From positions 1 through 12,014 of the forward strand of contig URYA01000030.1 in assembly GCA_900551975.1 (NCBI GenBank): a stretch of DNA of 12,014 nucleotides, written 5' to 3'. This DNA comes from an uncultured Collinsella sp. (GTDB lineage Bacteria > Actinomycetota > Coriobacteriia > Coriobacteriales > Coriobacteriaceae). The position numbers and the translations under genes are program-made. This document shows positions 1 to 7,195 of the stretch, piece after piece (position 1 is the first letter of the stretch; each line of letters begins with the position of its first letter). The notes beneath the pieces are model-generated. The model was given only the letters and a program-made list of their open reading frames with translations. It was not told the origin of the DNA and ran no database searches.

Positions 1-432
1 GCCAGCCGCGACAGAGCGGATGCGGAACACGGCGCGGAACAGGTTGGTGCGCGGGCGCAGGTGCTGCTGGGTGCGCAGGAACTCGACGGTTGCGCGCTTC
101 TTCTGCAGCGGGTAATCCGGGGCGCTGACGCCCTCGACCTCGATGGAGGTGGCAGAAAGCTCGAAAGGCTGGGGCGCATCGGGGGTCAGCTTGACGGTGC
201 CGGTGCAAATGAGTGCGGCCGAGACGTTTTGATGGGCGATCTCGTCGTAGTTGTCGAGCGCCTCGCGGTTCATGACGACCTGCAGGTCGCGGAAGCAGCT
301 GCCGTCGTTGAGCGTAACAAAGCCAAAGTTCTTCATGTCGCGGATGGACTTGACCCAGCCGGCGACGGTGACGGTCTGGCCGCCGAGCGACTCGGCATCG
401 GCATAGAGCTGCGCGATTTTGGTGCGGTTCAC
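1..432 (-). CDS. asnS: Asparaginyl-tRNA synthetase, N-terminal part (runs off the left edge)
   Basis: This class II aminoacyl-tRNA synthetase charges tRNA-Asn with asparagine in the cytoplasm. The 144 visible codons cover the N-terminal OB-fold anticodon-binding domain. Recognisable blocks are VAGWVKSIRDMKNFGFVTLN near residues 15-34, then GSCFRDLQVV, then LRTQQHLRPRTNLFRAVFRI, which leads into the catalytic core. The last block with its RTN is typical of AsnRS; a bacterial AspRS would show a different N-terminus. The start is taken as GTG at 432 because a strong GGGAGGA ribosome site lies just before it. An in-frame ATG at 444 would place that site inside the coding region. The rest of the gene, with class II motifs 2 and 3, lies outside the window. 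AsnRS is confident; the exact start slightly less so. Confidence 0.93.
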   Translation of the reverse strand, partial: MNRTKIAQLYADAESLGGQTVTVAGWVKSIRDMKNFGFVTLNDGSCFRDLQVVMNREALDNYDEIAHQNVSAALICTGTVKLTPDAPQPFELSATSIEVEGVSAPDYPLQKKRATVEFLRTQQHLRPRTNLFRAVFRIRSVAAG

Positions 433-471
433 GTATCCTCCCATAACGGTTGAATGATAGTTATCCATACA

Positions 472-492
472 GTTCGATATTCTAGCAGCTCG
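472..492 (-). promoter_or_regulatory. Candidate promoter of asnS (extended -10)
   Basis: On the minus strand TAGAAT (479-484) is preceded by TG one base upstream, giving an extended -10 element. No good -35 is seen, which is common for extended -10 promoters. Transcription would start near 472, leaving a leader of about 40 bases before the GTG at 432. This is read by eye only. Confidence 0.4.
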
Positions 493-539
493 GCTCATTT
501 GGGCTATACAGATAAGGCATTGGCGGGATGGTTTTTCAA

Positions 540-576
540 ACGAAAAGCGCCCGCGGCCTAATGGTCGTGGGCGCTT
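540..576 (-). terminator. Intrinsic terminator after the EIIA gene
   Basis: A 14-bp stem (545-558 with 563-576, two G-T wobbles, loop TAAT) begins with AAGCGCCC and ends with GGGCGCTT. Read on the minus strand, the stem runs into TTTTCGTTT. It lies 37 bases past the EIIA stop codon, so it should end that transcript before asnS. Confidence 0.85.
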
Positions 577-613
577 GACGAGGTGCCTTTTGGCTGTGTG
601 GCGCGGGGTCTGG

Positions 614-1177
614 CTACTTGGTCTTGGCTACCAGCAGCGGGTCGCCAAGCTTGACGAGCGGGTTGCCGCCGATAAGCGTTCCGGACTCGCCGACATGGTC
701 GATGCTCTTAAGACGATCGAGCTCGGAGACGATGACGGTCACGATGTCCTCGTGACCAGCGGCCTTAATGGCCTCGCGGTCGAAGCTGATGAGCGGCTGG
801 CCTGCCTTGACCACATCGCCCATCTCGACAAAGCGGGCAAAACCCTTGCCGTTCATTTCCACGGTGCCCAGGCCGACATGGATAAACACGCGAAGACCGT
901 CCTCGGTGATCATGCCAATGGAGTGGTTGGTGACAGTGGTGGCGCCGATGCGGCCGTTGGCGGGCGCATAGATGGTGCCGGTAATGGGCTCGATGCCATA
1001 GCCCTGGCCAAGCATGCCCGAGGCGATCGTCTCGTCGGGAACCTCGTTCAGGTTGACGAGCACGCCGTTGACGGGGGCATAGATGACGCCTTCGCGGGTG
1101 GCGAAGCTTGCTGCGGGCGGAACGGACGCCTCGCCGGTCGAGGTGAAGGTGGACTTAAGCGAATCGAGCAGACCCAT
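614..1177 (-). CDS. crr: PTS glucose-family EIIA component (stand-alone IIA-Glc/Crr-like)
   Basis: A cytoplasmic phosphocarrier that takes phosphate from HPr and passes it to an EIIB domain of the glucose/maltose PTS family. The 187-residue product shows the family's swivelling beta-sandwich sequence: VIYAPVNGVLVNLNEVPD (31-48), then a G-x-E-P-ITGTIYAPANG stretch (61-75), the first active-site histidine in TNHSIG (H85) and the phosphorylated histidine in FIHVGLGTVEMNG (H100). The end, NPLVKLGDPLL, is the usual GDxLL-like tail. The start at 1177 is chosen because GGAGG sits six bases ahead; an in-frame ATG at 1258 lacks such a site and would run through the palindromic operator candidate. The gene is monocistronic, with its own terminator. 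No transporter is attached, so it must act on a partner in trans; the IIA-less EIICB at 5469-7133 is the only candidate here. In many bacteria such proteins also regulate uptake, which cannot be judged from sequence. Confidence 0.92.
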   Translation of the reverse strand: MGLLDSLKSTFTSTGEASVPPAASFATREGVIYAPVNGVLVNLNEVPDETIASGMLGQGYGIEPITGTIYAPANGRIGATTVTNHSIGMITEDGLRVFIHVGLGTVEMNGKGFARFVEMGDVVKAGQPLISFDREAIKAAGHEDIVTVIVSELDRLKSIDHVGESGTLIGGNPLVKLGDPLLVAKTK

Positions 1178-1222
1178 AGTTGCCTCCAACTTAAATAGGC
1201 GCATATCGCGCGTTTGGTTTGC

Positions 1223-1258
1223 CGGAAACGTTTCATATGTGTTTCGCGGCTTGGTCAA
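1223..1258 (-). promoter_or_regulatory. Palindromic operator candidate and weak promoter upstream of EIIA
   Basis: GAAACGTTTC (1225-1234) is a perfect 10-bp palindrome, 48 bases upstream of the EIIA start. It resembles half-sites used by LacI-family sugar regulators (inference). On the minus strand TTGACC (1253-1258) and TATGAA (1232-1237) could be -35 and -10, but the 15-base spacer is short; the palindrome would overlap the -10. Operator plausible, promoter weak. Confidence 0.4.
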
Positions 1259-1374
1259 CGCCCTCTATTCTACGCTGCTCAGCGATACCTCTGAGCTGGG
1301 ATTATGTGATATATCAGTTGGAGGGAAACTTATTGCCGGAGAGTTTCTACGCCACGGGTTCAAGTGGGGTACGC

Positions 1375-1402
1375 TTGAAGGCGAAAAACAAGGGCGCATA
1401 AT
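1375..1402 (+). promoter_or_regulatory. Possible promoter of the esterase gene
   Basis: TTGAAG (1375-1380), 16 bases, then CATAAT (1397-1402). Start of transcription near 1409 would leave only about 13 bases before the ATG, with the ribosome site at its very beginning, so this is tentative. Confidence 0.25.
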
Positions 1403-1421
1403 TTGCGCGAAGGGAGCACAT

Positions 1422-2321
1422 ATGATTGTCGAGAACCATGCGCTGTGGGGCGAGGAGCCGACCGAGGAATATCCGGCGACGTTTACGTATTTGGGTGCCG
1501 AGCCGCTGCCCGATAAACCGAATGGCCGCCGCCCTGCGGTGATCATCTGCGGCGGAGGCGGGTTTACGCATATCGCTCCGCACGAGCAGGACCCGGTGGC
1601 GTTTGCGTTTTTGGATCACGGTTACCAGGCCTTTGTGCTCAACTATGTCACGAGTTCTACGGGTGACGTGAGCTTTCCGCACCCCCAGGCAGATCTTGCC
1701 AAGATGGTCGCCACGGTGCGCGCCAACGCCGACGAGTGGCATGTCGATCCTAAGCGCGTGTGCGTCGTGGGCTTTTCTGCTGGCGGCATGATTTGCGCCT
1801 CGCTGGCAACACAGTGGAAGACCGGCCCCTTCGCGGCACTTGCCGGGGCGCGTCCGGACGACATTCGTCCCGATGCCGTGGTGCTGGGTTATCCATTGCT
1901 CGACTTTGCCTATGTGCGCGACATGCAGACGCGCGATCCGCGCATTGACTTGCGTGTGCCCAAGACGGGCGGCAAGACGGGGCGCGATTTGCTCAACGAC
2001 TACCTGTCGATGGTGACGGGCGGCGAGGCAACTGACGAGCACCTGGCCGACATCTGCCCCACCACGCATGTTTCGCGCCAGATGCCACCGACCTTTGTGT
2101 GGGGCGTGTCCGACGACAAGACGGCGCCGATTGCGCAGGTCTACCCGTTTGCGCAGCGCATGGCCGAGGAGGGCGTCGCTTGCGAGATGCACGTCTTCGA
2201 CCAGGGTGGTCACGGCCTTTCGCTCGGCAACGCCAACACCGCGGTCGACAACGAGGACAAGCAGGTGGCGGTCCGCCCCTGGATTCGCCTAGCCTTCCGC
2301 TTTCTGGAGCGCCATCTGTAA
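1422..2321 (+). CDS. Alpha/beta-hydrolase, acetyl-esterase/lipase type
   Basis: A 299-residue hydrolase expected to cleave ester bonds of small acylated substrates, possibly acetyl groups on dietary or cell-wall sugars (substrate inferred from family only). The oxyanion-hole motif is CGGGGF at 43-48, where the esterase/lipase family usually has HGGG; the nucleophile is S119 in GFSAGG; the acid is in GVSDDKTAP (D231 or D232); the histidine is H264 in GGHGLSLG. No signal peptide is seen, so it should be cytoplasmic. The start at 1422 has AAGGGAG five bases before it; the same frame stays open back to 1083, but that part overlaps the EIIA gene in antisense and lacks a ribosome site. The gene stands alone between a divergent EIIA gene and a long hairpin. 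The family is secure, the substrate unknown. The missing histidine in the oxyanion motif is worth noting but also occurs in related esterases. Confidence 0.87.
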   Translation: MIVENHALWGEEPTEEYPATFTYLGAEPLPDKPNGRRPAVIICGGGGFTHIAPHEQDPVAFAFLDHGYQAFVLNYVTSSTGDVSFPHPQADLAKMVATVRANADEWHVDPKRVCVVGFSAGGMICASLATQWKTGPFAALAGARPDDIRPDAVVLGYPLLDFAYVRDMQTRDPRIDLRVPKTGGKTGRDLLNDYLSMVTGGEATDEHLADICPTTHVSRQMPPTFVWGVSDDKTAPIAQVYPFAQRMAEEGVACEMHVFDQGGHGLSLGNANTAVDNEDKQVAVRPWIRLAFRFLERHL

Positions 2322-2350
2322 GAGTCCCGGCATCCAAGCCCTTCAATAAC

Positions 2351-2423
2351 TTGCGGTGAAATAGTTCCTATCTGGGGCATCAACCAGCCCATCCAGGAAC
2401 TATTCCACCGCAACTTTGTTTTT
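2351..2423 (+). terminator. Long 19-bp hairpin with T-run after the esterase gene
   Basis: TTGCGGTGAAATAGTTCCT (2351-2369) pairs with 2395-2413 over 19 bp with a single mismatch. The 25-base loop holds a further short TGGG/CCCA pairing. It is followed by CTTTGTTTTT, so it can end esterase transcription. The stem is much longer than a normal terminator and may be a repeated element that serves as one. Confidence 0.7.
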
Positions 2424-2435
2424 GATGTCCCGTCC

Positions 2436-2628
2436 GGAAACTGCATCCCAGTCCCCCCTTCAAGGTGGGACACGGTTTCCCATAGGGCCTCGACTGGGAA
2501 AGTGCGTCCCGTTTCGAGTGGGGATTCCGGGATGCATTTTCCGTAAGAGGCCTGTTTGGGAAACCATATCCCGTTTCGAGCCAGAATTCTGGGATGTAGT
2601 TTCCCCGAGAGGCCTCATCGGGAAACTA
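2436..2628 (+). repeat. Three tandem ~63-bp units, each a hairpin, plus a partial fourth
   Basis: The units share GGCCT landmarks at 2486, 2549 and 2611 (spacing 63 and 62). Each has a left arm like GGGAAA-N4/5-TCCC and a right arm like GGGA-N4/5-TTTCC. Unit 1 pairs 2436-2449 with 2467-2480, unit 2 pairs 2497-2511 with 2528-2542 (15 bp, two G-T pairs), and unit 3 pairs 2558-2572 with 2591-2605 (one mismatch, one G-T). Units 2 and 3 share TCCCGTTTCGAG at the left arm and loop start. A lone fourth left arm lies at 2620-2628. The right arm of one unit can also pair with the left arm of the next, giving alternative hairpins around a conserved GGCCT loop. No convincing coding frame lies here. Function unknown. 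Confidence 0.75.
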
Positions 2629-2673
2629 TGGCCCTGAACTCTCCTGCCTGTCCCCATTGCGCCAATCTGCTGA

Positions 2674-2703
2674 TTGAACGTCGTTGTGTGTTCACGCTAT
2701 CAT
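2674..2703 (+). promoter_or_regulatory. Promoter of feoAB
   Basis: TTGAAC (2674-2679), an 18-base spacer and TATCAT (2698-2703) form a reasonable sigma-70-type promoter with a start near 2710. It lies just before the doubled palindromes and about 84 bases before the GTG start. Confidence 0.5.
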
Positions 2704-2717
2704 GTAAGCTTAAAATT

Positions 2718-2751
2718 GGTTAGCCATGGCAAACGGTTAGCCATGGTGAAC
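2718..2751 (+). promoter_or_regulatory. Two tandem 17-bp palindromic boxes, candidate metal-responsive operator
   Basis: GGTTAGCCATGG occurs twice with a 17-base period (2718-2734 and 2735-2751), each followed by (C/T)(A/G)AAC. Each box is an imperfect palindrome centred on CCATGG: GTTAGCCATGGCAAAC and GTTAGCCATGGTGAAC. They sit just downstream of the predicted feoAB start site, a repressor position. GGTTAGCC is shared with the DtxR/IdeR consensus half-site (established knowledge), so an iron-dependent repressor is the best guess. Confidence 0.55.
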
Positions 2752-2793
2752 ATAAATGCAACGCCCTGTGGGCGCCGGGGGAGGAACACGGAC

Positions 2794-5154
2794 GTGAGGC
2801 TCGATACACTCGAGATTGGAAAGGACGCCGTCGTCGCATCGGTGACATCGGACGACCAGGCACTCCGGCAGCATATTTTGGACATGGGCCTAACGCCGGG
2901 CACCGAAGTCACCATGATGAAGTACGCCCCCATGGGTGACCCGCTCGAGATCCGCCTGCGTGGCTACGAGTTGACACTGCGTAAGGACGATGCCGCTCGC
3001 ATCGAGCTCGTGGGTATTCACGACACCGATACAGGTCCGCGCGCTAACGCCGCAATCGGCACGACGGAGCATCCGGCACTTGGCGAGGGGACGTATTCGC
3101 CCCGTGCGGCAAAGACGGCCGTGCCCGAGGGCGCGCCGCTGCACTTTGCCCTCGCCGGCAACCAAAACTGCGGCAAGACCACGTTATTCAACCAGCTGAC
3201 GGGCTCCAACCAGCACGTCGGTAACTTTCCCGGCGTGACGGTCGACCGCAAAGATGGCACCATCCGTAACCATCCCGAGGCGAGCGTTACCGATCTGCCT
3301 GGCATTTACTCCCTGTCGCCGTACACAGGCGAAGAGGTCGTGAGCCGTCAGTTCATCCTCGACGAGCGCCCGGACGCCATCATCGACATCATTGACGCTA
3401 CCAACATCGAGCGTAACCTGTACTTGACACTGCAGCTCATGGAGCTCGACCGCCCCATGGTCATCGCGCTCAACATGATGGACGAGGTGACCGCCAACGG
3501 CGGCGCCGTAGACGTCAACTTGCTCGAGAGCCTGATGGGCGTGCCCGTTGTCCCCATTAGCGCTGCCCGCAACGAGGGTATCGGCGAGCTGGTGGATCAT
3601 GCCTTGCACGTCGCGCGGTTCCGCGAGCGCCCCGGTCGCCTGGACTTTTGCGCGCCCGACGGTCCGGACGGCGGTGCGCTGCATCGCTGCATCCACGGTA
3701 TTGCTAACCTGATCGAGGACCATGCCGTGACGGCGCACATCCCGGTGCGCTTTGCGGCGACCAAGCTGGTCGAGGGCGATGAGCTGGTAACCGAGGCGCT
3801 TCACCTGGATCGCAATGAGCTCGACGCTATCGAGCACATCATTACCCAGATGGAGGGCGAGGCCGGCACCGACCGCCTATCTGCGTTGGCCGATATGCGT
3901 TTTAGCTTTATCGGCGACGTGTGCGGGCGTTGCGTCGTCAAGCCGCACGAGAGCCGCGAGCACGTGCGCTCCGTCAAGATTGACCGCATCCTGACAGGTC
4001 GTTACACAGCCATTCCGGCGTTTCTGGTGATCATGGGCCTCGTCTTTTGGCTGACGTTTGGCGTGATCGGCGCGGCGTTGCAGGGACTCATGGAGGACGG
4101 TATCGCTGCCATCATCGCCTCGGCCGATGCGGGCCTCAAGGTGTTCGGTACCAACGACGTGGTGCGCTCGCTGGCTGTCGACGGCGTGCTTACGGGTGTG
4201 GGCAGCGTGCTGACCTTCCTGCCGATTATCGTCGTGCTCTTCTTGTTCCTCTCCATTCTGGAAGACTCCGGATACATGGCGCGCGTGGCCTTTGTCATGG
4301 ATAAGGTGCTGCGTCGCTTCGGCCTGTCGGGCCGCAGCTTTGTGCCCATGCTCGTCGGTTTTGGCTGCACCGTGCCGGCTATCATGTCGACCCGTACGCT
4401 CCCATCCGAGCACGACCGCAAGATGACGGTCATGCTCACGCCGTTTATGAGCTGCTCAGCCAAGTTGCCGGTTTACGGCTTGCTGTGCGGAGCATTCTTC
4501 CCGCAGGCGACGGTTCCCGCCATGGTCTCGCTCTATCTGATCGGTATCGTGGTCGGCTGCATCGCGGCTTTGGTGCTCAACCGCACGGCATTTAAGGGCG
4601 ACCCGGTGCCGTTTATCATGGAGCTTCCCAATTACCGCCTGCCGAGCGTCAAGACGACGGTGATGCTGGCATGGGATAAGGCCAAGGACTTCATCACCAA
4701 GGCCTTTACCATTATCTTTGCCGCTACGGTGGTCATCTGGTTCCTGCAGACGTTCGATATCCGCTTTAACGTGGTCGCCGACCAGTCACAAAGCCTGCTT
4801 GCCGGTCTGGGTAGCATCATCGCGCCGGTGTTGGCCCCGCTCGGTTTTGGCGACTGGCGCGCATCCACGGCGCTCGTCACCGGACTCATTGCCAAGGAGA
4901 GCGTCATCTCGACGCTCACGGTGCTTTTGGGCGCAACGTCGCCCGCGGCGCTGTCGACCATGTTTTCGCCGTTTACCGCCTACGTGTTCCTGGTCTTTAC
5001 GCTGCTGTACCCGCCCTGCGTGGCTGCCATCGGCGCCGTCAAGAGCGAGCTGGGCGCGCGCTACGCCGTTGCCGTGTTCGCGTTTCAGGTGGCAGTCGCC
5101 TGGATCGTGGCGTTTGTCGTGCATTCGGCGGGCATATTGCTGGGGTTGGCTTAG
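2794..5154 (+). CDS. feoB: FeoA-FeoB fusion, ferrous iron transporter
   Basis: An inner-membrane Fe(II) importer with its own GTPase. Residues 1-75 form an SH3-like FeoA domain (RQHILDMGLTPGTEV, then GDPLEIRLRGYELTLRKDDA). A linker to ~115 leads to the FeoB G domain: GNQNCGKT (122-129, G1), NFPGVTV (144-150, G2), DLPG (167-170, G3), NMMD (227-230, G4), SAARN (256-260, G5). The membrane part follows from ~404, with the two gate motifs GFGCTVP (522-528) and SCSAKLP (553-559) and their conserved cysteines. At 786 residues it fits a full FeoB plus FeoA; no FeoC follows. The start is the GTG at 2794 behind GGGGGAGG; an in-frame ATG at 2743 lies inside the operator boxes and has no ribosome site, and the frame's extension to 2674 overlaps the promoter. 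Expression is probably turned off by iron through the boxes at 2718-2751 (inference). Confidence 0.95.
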   Translation: MRLDTLEIGKDAVVASVTSDDQALRQHILDMGLTPGTEVTMMKYAPMGDPLEIRLRGYELTLRKDDAARIELVGIHDTDTGPRANAAIGTTEHPALGEGTYSPRAAKTAVPEGAPLHFALAGNQNCGKTTLFNQLTGSNQHVGNFPGVTVDRKDGTIRNHPEASVTDLPGIYSLSPYTGEEVVSRQFILDERPDAIIDIIDATNIERNLYLTLQLMELDRPMVIALNMMDEVTANGGAVDVNLLESLMGVPVVPISAARNEGIGELVDHALHVARFRERPGRLDFCAPDGPDGGALHRCIHGIANLIEDHAVTAHIPVRFAATKLVEGDELVTEALHLDRNELDAIEHIITQMEGEAGTDRLSALADMRFSFIGDVCGRCVVKPHESREHVRSVKIDRILTGRYTAIPAFLVIMGLVFWLTFGVIGAALQGLMEDGIAAIIASADAGLKVFGTNDVVRSLAVDGVLTGVGSVLTFLPIIVVLFLFLSILEDSGYMARVAFVMDKVLRRFGLSGRSFVPMLVGFGCTVPAIMSTRTLPSEHDRKMTVMLTPFMSCSAKLPVYGLLCGAFFPQATVPAMVSLYLIGIVVGCIAALVLNRTAFKGDPVPFIMELPNYRLPSVKTTVMLAWDKAKDFITKAFTIIFAATVVIWFLQTFDIRFNVVADQSQSLLAGLGSIIAPVLAPLGFGDWRASTALVTGLIAKESVISTLTVLLGATSPAALSTMFSPFTAYVFLVFTLLYPPCVAAIGAVKSELGARYAVAVFAFQVAVAWIVAFVVHSAGILLGLA

Positions 5155-5179
5155 GGGCGCGTTGATGCTCCGCGCTTTT
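5155..5179 (+). terminator. Weak terminator after feoAB
   Basis: GCGCG (5157-5161) pairs with CGCGC (5171-5175), extended by G-T pairs, followed by TTTT. It begins right behind the stop codon. The stem is short, so this is only a possibility. Confidence 0.35.
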
Positions 5180-5468
5180 GGGCGAGCAACAATTCAACAA
5201 ATATGAGCCAAAATACCGGTAATTGTCGGCCTGCGGGGGCTGTCCTACGCTGCAGGTTGCCGTTCGCTGCCTATTTGCTGCCGTTTACGGATTCGTAAAT
5301 ACTTGCAATCGTCGGTCGATTTAACCGCATTACGCGATGCCGATGCACATTTTTTGTGCCCCTTTCTACAATCACTTTGTGTCTATTGCCGAACATGTCT
5401 TCCGTTTCGCCTGTGTGGGGACGTGGGGTGCAATAGTCGTTTGTAGAGGCTCATTGAGGAGGGAATTG
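5180..5468 (+). promoter_or_regulatory. Gene-free leader of the sugar locus with an operator-like palindrome and a promoter
   Basis: No coding frame is convincing here. TTTACGGATTCGTAAA (5284-5299) is a palindrome with 14 of 16 bases matching. TGCACA (5344-5349), 17 bases, then TACAAT (5367-5372) is the best promoter for the EIICB gene, giving a leader of about 90 bases. GAGGAGGG at 5456-5463 is the ribosome site. The palindrome is upstream of this promoter, a position that suits an activator or distal operator. Confidence 0.45.
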
Positions 5469-7133
5469 ATGAAAGAAAAATTCCAATCGTTCGGAAAGGC
5501 AATGCTCGTTCCGATTACGCTCATTGCCATTTCCGGTCTCTTTTTGGGTATCGGTAGCGTTTTTACGACCGAACTGACCCTTGTGTCCCTTGGCGTTAAT
5601 TGGGACTGGTATGCCGCTTCGCCGCTCTTTACGTTCTTCTCGGTATTTAAGGGTCTCGGCGAGGTAATCATTGGAAACCTCGGTGTTTTGTTTGCCGTCG
5701 GCTGCGCCTTCTCCTTGTCTCGCAAAGAGAAGGGCTGGGCTGCCTTTTCTGCCCTTGTCTGCTATCTCACCATGCTCAAGACGGTTGAGATTCTGCTTGG
5801 AGCAGCTGGCTTGGCTGCCGACAATACAACGGTGGAAGCTCTTCAGAAGGTCGGCCTTACGTCCATTCAGGCGAGTGAGCAGTCCGCACTCTACACTACC
5901 TCGCTCGGCTTTTTTGGCTACAGCTCTGGTGTCTTTGGCGGCATTATCGTGGGCTGCCTGGTCGCCTGGATCACCGGCCGTTTTTACAAGACCAAGCTTC
6001 CAACGGCGCTGGCGTTTTTTGCGGGCAGTCGAACGGTCCCCATTGTATCGCTGGTCGCCGGTGGCATCCTGGGCGGCATCATGTACTTCGTCTGGCCCGT
6101 CATCGGTGGATGCTTCTCGGGTATTGCGACGTTCGTGAAAGGCTCCGGTCTGGTCGGTACGTTTGTCTATCGCTGGGTGCTCGAGAGCCTTGTGCCGTTT
6201 GGCTTGCATCCGCTGCTCGAGACGCCCATGTATTGGACTGAGCTTGGCGGCTCCATGGTCGTCGATGGAACGCGCGTGGTGGGCAATAGCGCCATTCAGC
6301 TTGCACAGCTCGCTTCTCCCAGCAGTGACAAACTCTTGGTTAGGGCCTTCATGGCTGGCTATGGCATTAACGATTACGCGTTGTTCCCGGGCATCGCCCT
6401 TGCTATGTGGTCTTGTGCCAAGCCCCAGAACCGCAAGAAGGTTGCTGGTCTTTTAATCCCCACGGTGATTTCGACTGTTTTCTTTGGCGTTACGGAGCCT
6501 ATTCTCTTTACGTTCCTGTTTGCCGCCCCCTGGCTCTACTTTGGCGTTTACGCTCCGCTTTCCGGACTGGGTGAAGTTCTCTCGGAGGCAATGGGCGTTT
6601 CGGTGTACCAGGGAAATATCAAGGACCTGATCCCATTCTTATTCCGCCCCGAGAAGCTTAATCTGCTTCCGTACCTTATCCTGCTCCCCGCCTTTTTCCT
6701 GGCAGCTTTCTTCCTCTTCCGGTTCTTTATTACTAAGTTCGATATCAAGACGCCCGGTCGAGACGATGGTGACGATATTGAGTTGATCAACAGCAGAGCC
6801 GAGTTCGAGGCAAAGGCCGCTGAGGCAAAGGGCGAGTCTGATAGCACTCCCGAGAAGGCAGTCCAGGGCCGTGCGACCAAGGACAGCGCGCTTGCTGTTG
6901 GCATTGTCGAAGCGCTTGGTGGAGCCGGCAACATTGATGATCTTGACAACTGCATCTCACGTCTTCGCGTGATTGTCAAGGATGGTTCTAAGGTTGCAGA
7001 CGACGAGGTGTTCACCAAGAATCTTGAAGCTATGGGCGTTATCCGCCTGAGCGACAAGGCAATCCAGGTCATTTACGGTCCTCGTGTCGGCGAAGTCGCT
7101 TCTGAGGTGCACGAAGTTCTCGGTGACGAGTAA
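5469..7133 (+). CDS. PTS EIICB, glucose/alpha-glucoside (MalX/GlvC-like) family
   Basis: A membrane permease that brings in a glucose-containing sugar and phosphorylates it on entry. Of 554 residues, the EIIC part (about 1-425) has many hydrophobic helices and the family landmarks FGLHPLLETPMYWTELGG (244-261) and GVTEPILFTFLF (340-351). A charged linker (about 428-472) joins the EIIB domain, whose phosphorylated cysteine is C495 in DNCISRLRVIVKDG. There is no IIA domain, so phosphate must come from a separate EIIA, possibly the product of 614-1177. The start at 5469 has GAGGAGGG nearby and begins with the usual short amphipathic N-terminus before helix 1; the frame extends to 5337 without another good ribosome site. 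A convergent RpiR regulator follows 62 bases on, and a GH4 hydrolase lies beyond it, pointing to a disaccharide or glucoside. Maltose-like alpha-glucosides are favoured, but the substrate is not proven. Confidence 0.9.
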   Translation: MKEKFQSFGKAMLVPITLIAISGLFLGIGSVFTTELTLVSLGVNWDWYAASPLFTFFSVFKGLGEVIIGNLGVLFAVGCAFSLSRKEKGWAAFSALVCYLTMLKTVEILLGAAGLAADNTTVEALQKVGLTSIQASEQSALYTTSLGFFGYSSGVFGGIIVGCLVAWITGRFYKTKLPTALAFFAGSRTVPIVSLVAGGILGGIMYFVWPVIGGCFSGIATFVKGSGLVGTFVYRWVLESLVPFGLHPLLETPMYWTELGGSMVVDGTRVVGNSAIQLAQLASPSSDKLLVRAFMAGYGINDYALFPGIALAMWSCAKPQNRKKVAGLLIPTVISTVFFGVTEPILFTFLFAAPWLYFGVYAPLSGLGEVLSEAMGVSVYQGNIKDLIPFLFRPEKLNLLPYLILLPAFFLAAFFLFRFFITKFDIKTPGRDDGDDIELINSRAEFEAKAAEAKGESDSTPEKAVQGRATKDSALAVGIVEALGGAGNIDDLDNCISRLRVIVKDGSKVADDEVFTKNLEAMGVIRLSDKAIQVIYGPRVGEVASEVHEVLGDE

Positions 7134-7151
7134 AACGCGCAAGTGGCTTTC

Positions 7152-7168
7152 AATTGCATAGCGCAATT
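7152..7168. terminator. Small hairpin between convergent genes
   Basis: AATTGC (7152-7157) pairs with GCAATT (7163-7168) over a five-base loop, midway between the EIICB stop and the end of the RpiR gene. No T-run follows on either strand, so it is at best a weak shared terminator. Confidence 0.25.
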
Positions 7169-7195
7169 CCAGGGCTTGGCTTCCTATCGCATGAT

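Noticed and set aside
575..1198. 207-codon open frame on the plus strand opposite EIIA
   Set aside because: It is the antisense of a confidently identified gene, has no family motif, and overlaps the EIIA terminator; GC-rich DNA opens such frames readily.
1223..1237. CcpA catabolite-response (cre) site upstream of EIIA
   Set aside because: The spacing between TG and CG is one base too short for the cre consensus; a generic LacI-family operator is the more careful reading.
1347..2213. 288-codon minus-strand frame opposite the esterase
   Set aside because: Its composition is rich in His and Arg as expected for an antisense shadow, while the plus strand shows a full catalytic triad.
2436..2628. 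CRISPR array
   Set aside because: Only three degenerate units, no constant repeat alternating with unique spacers, no cas genes; the sequence is continuous hairpin repeats.
2674..2793. Longer N-terminus for the FeoA-FeoB protein
   Set aside because: The extension covers the promoter and palindromic boxes and has no ribosome site, whereas the GTG at 2794 follows a strong one and the FeoA domain starts right there.
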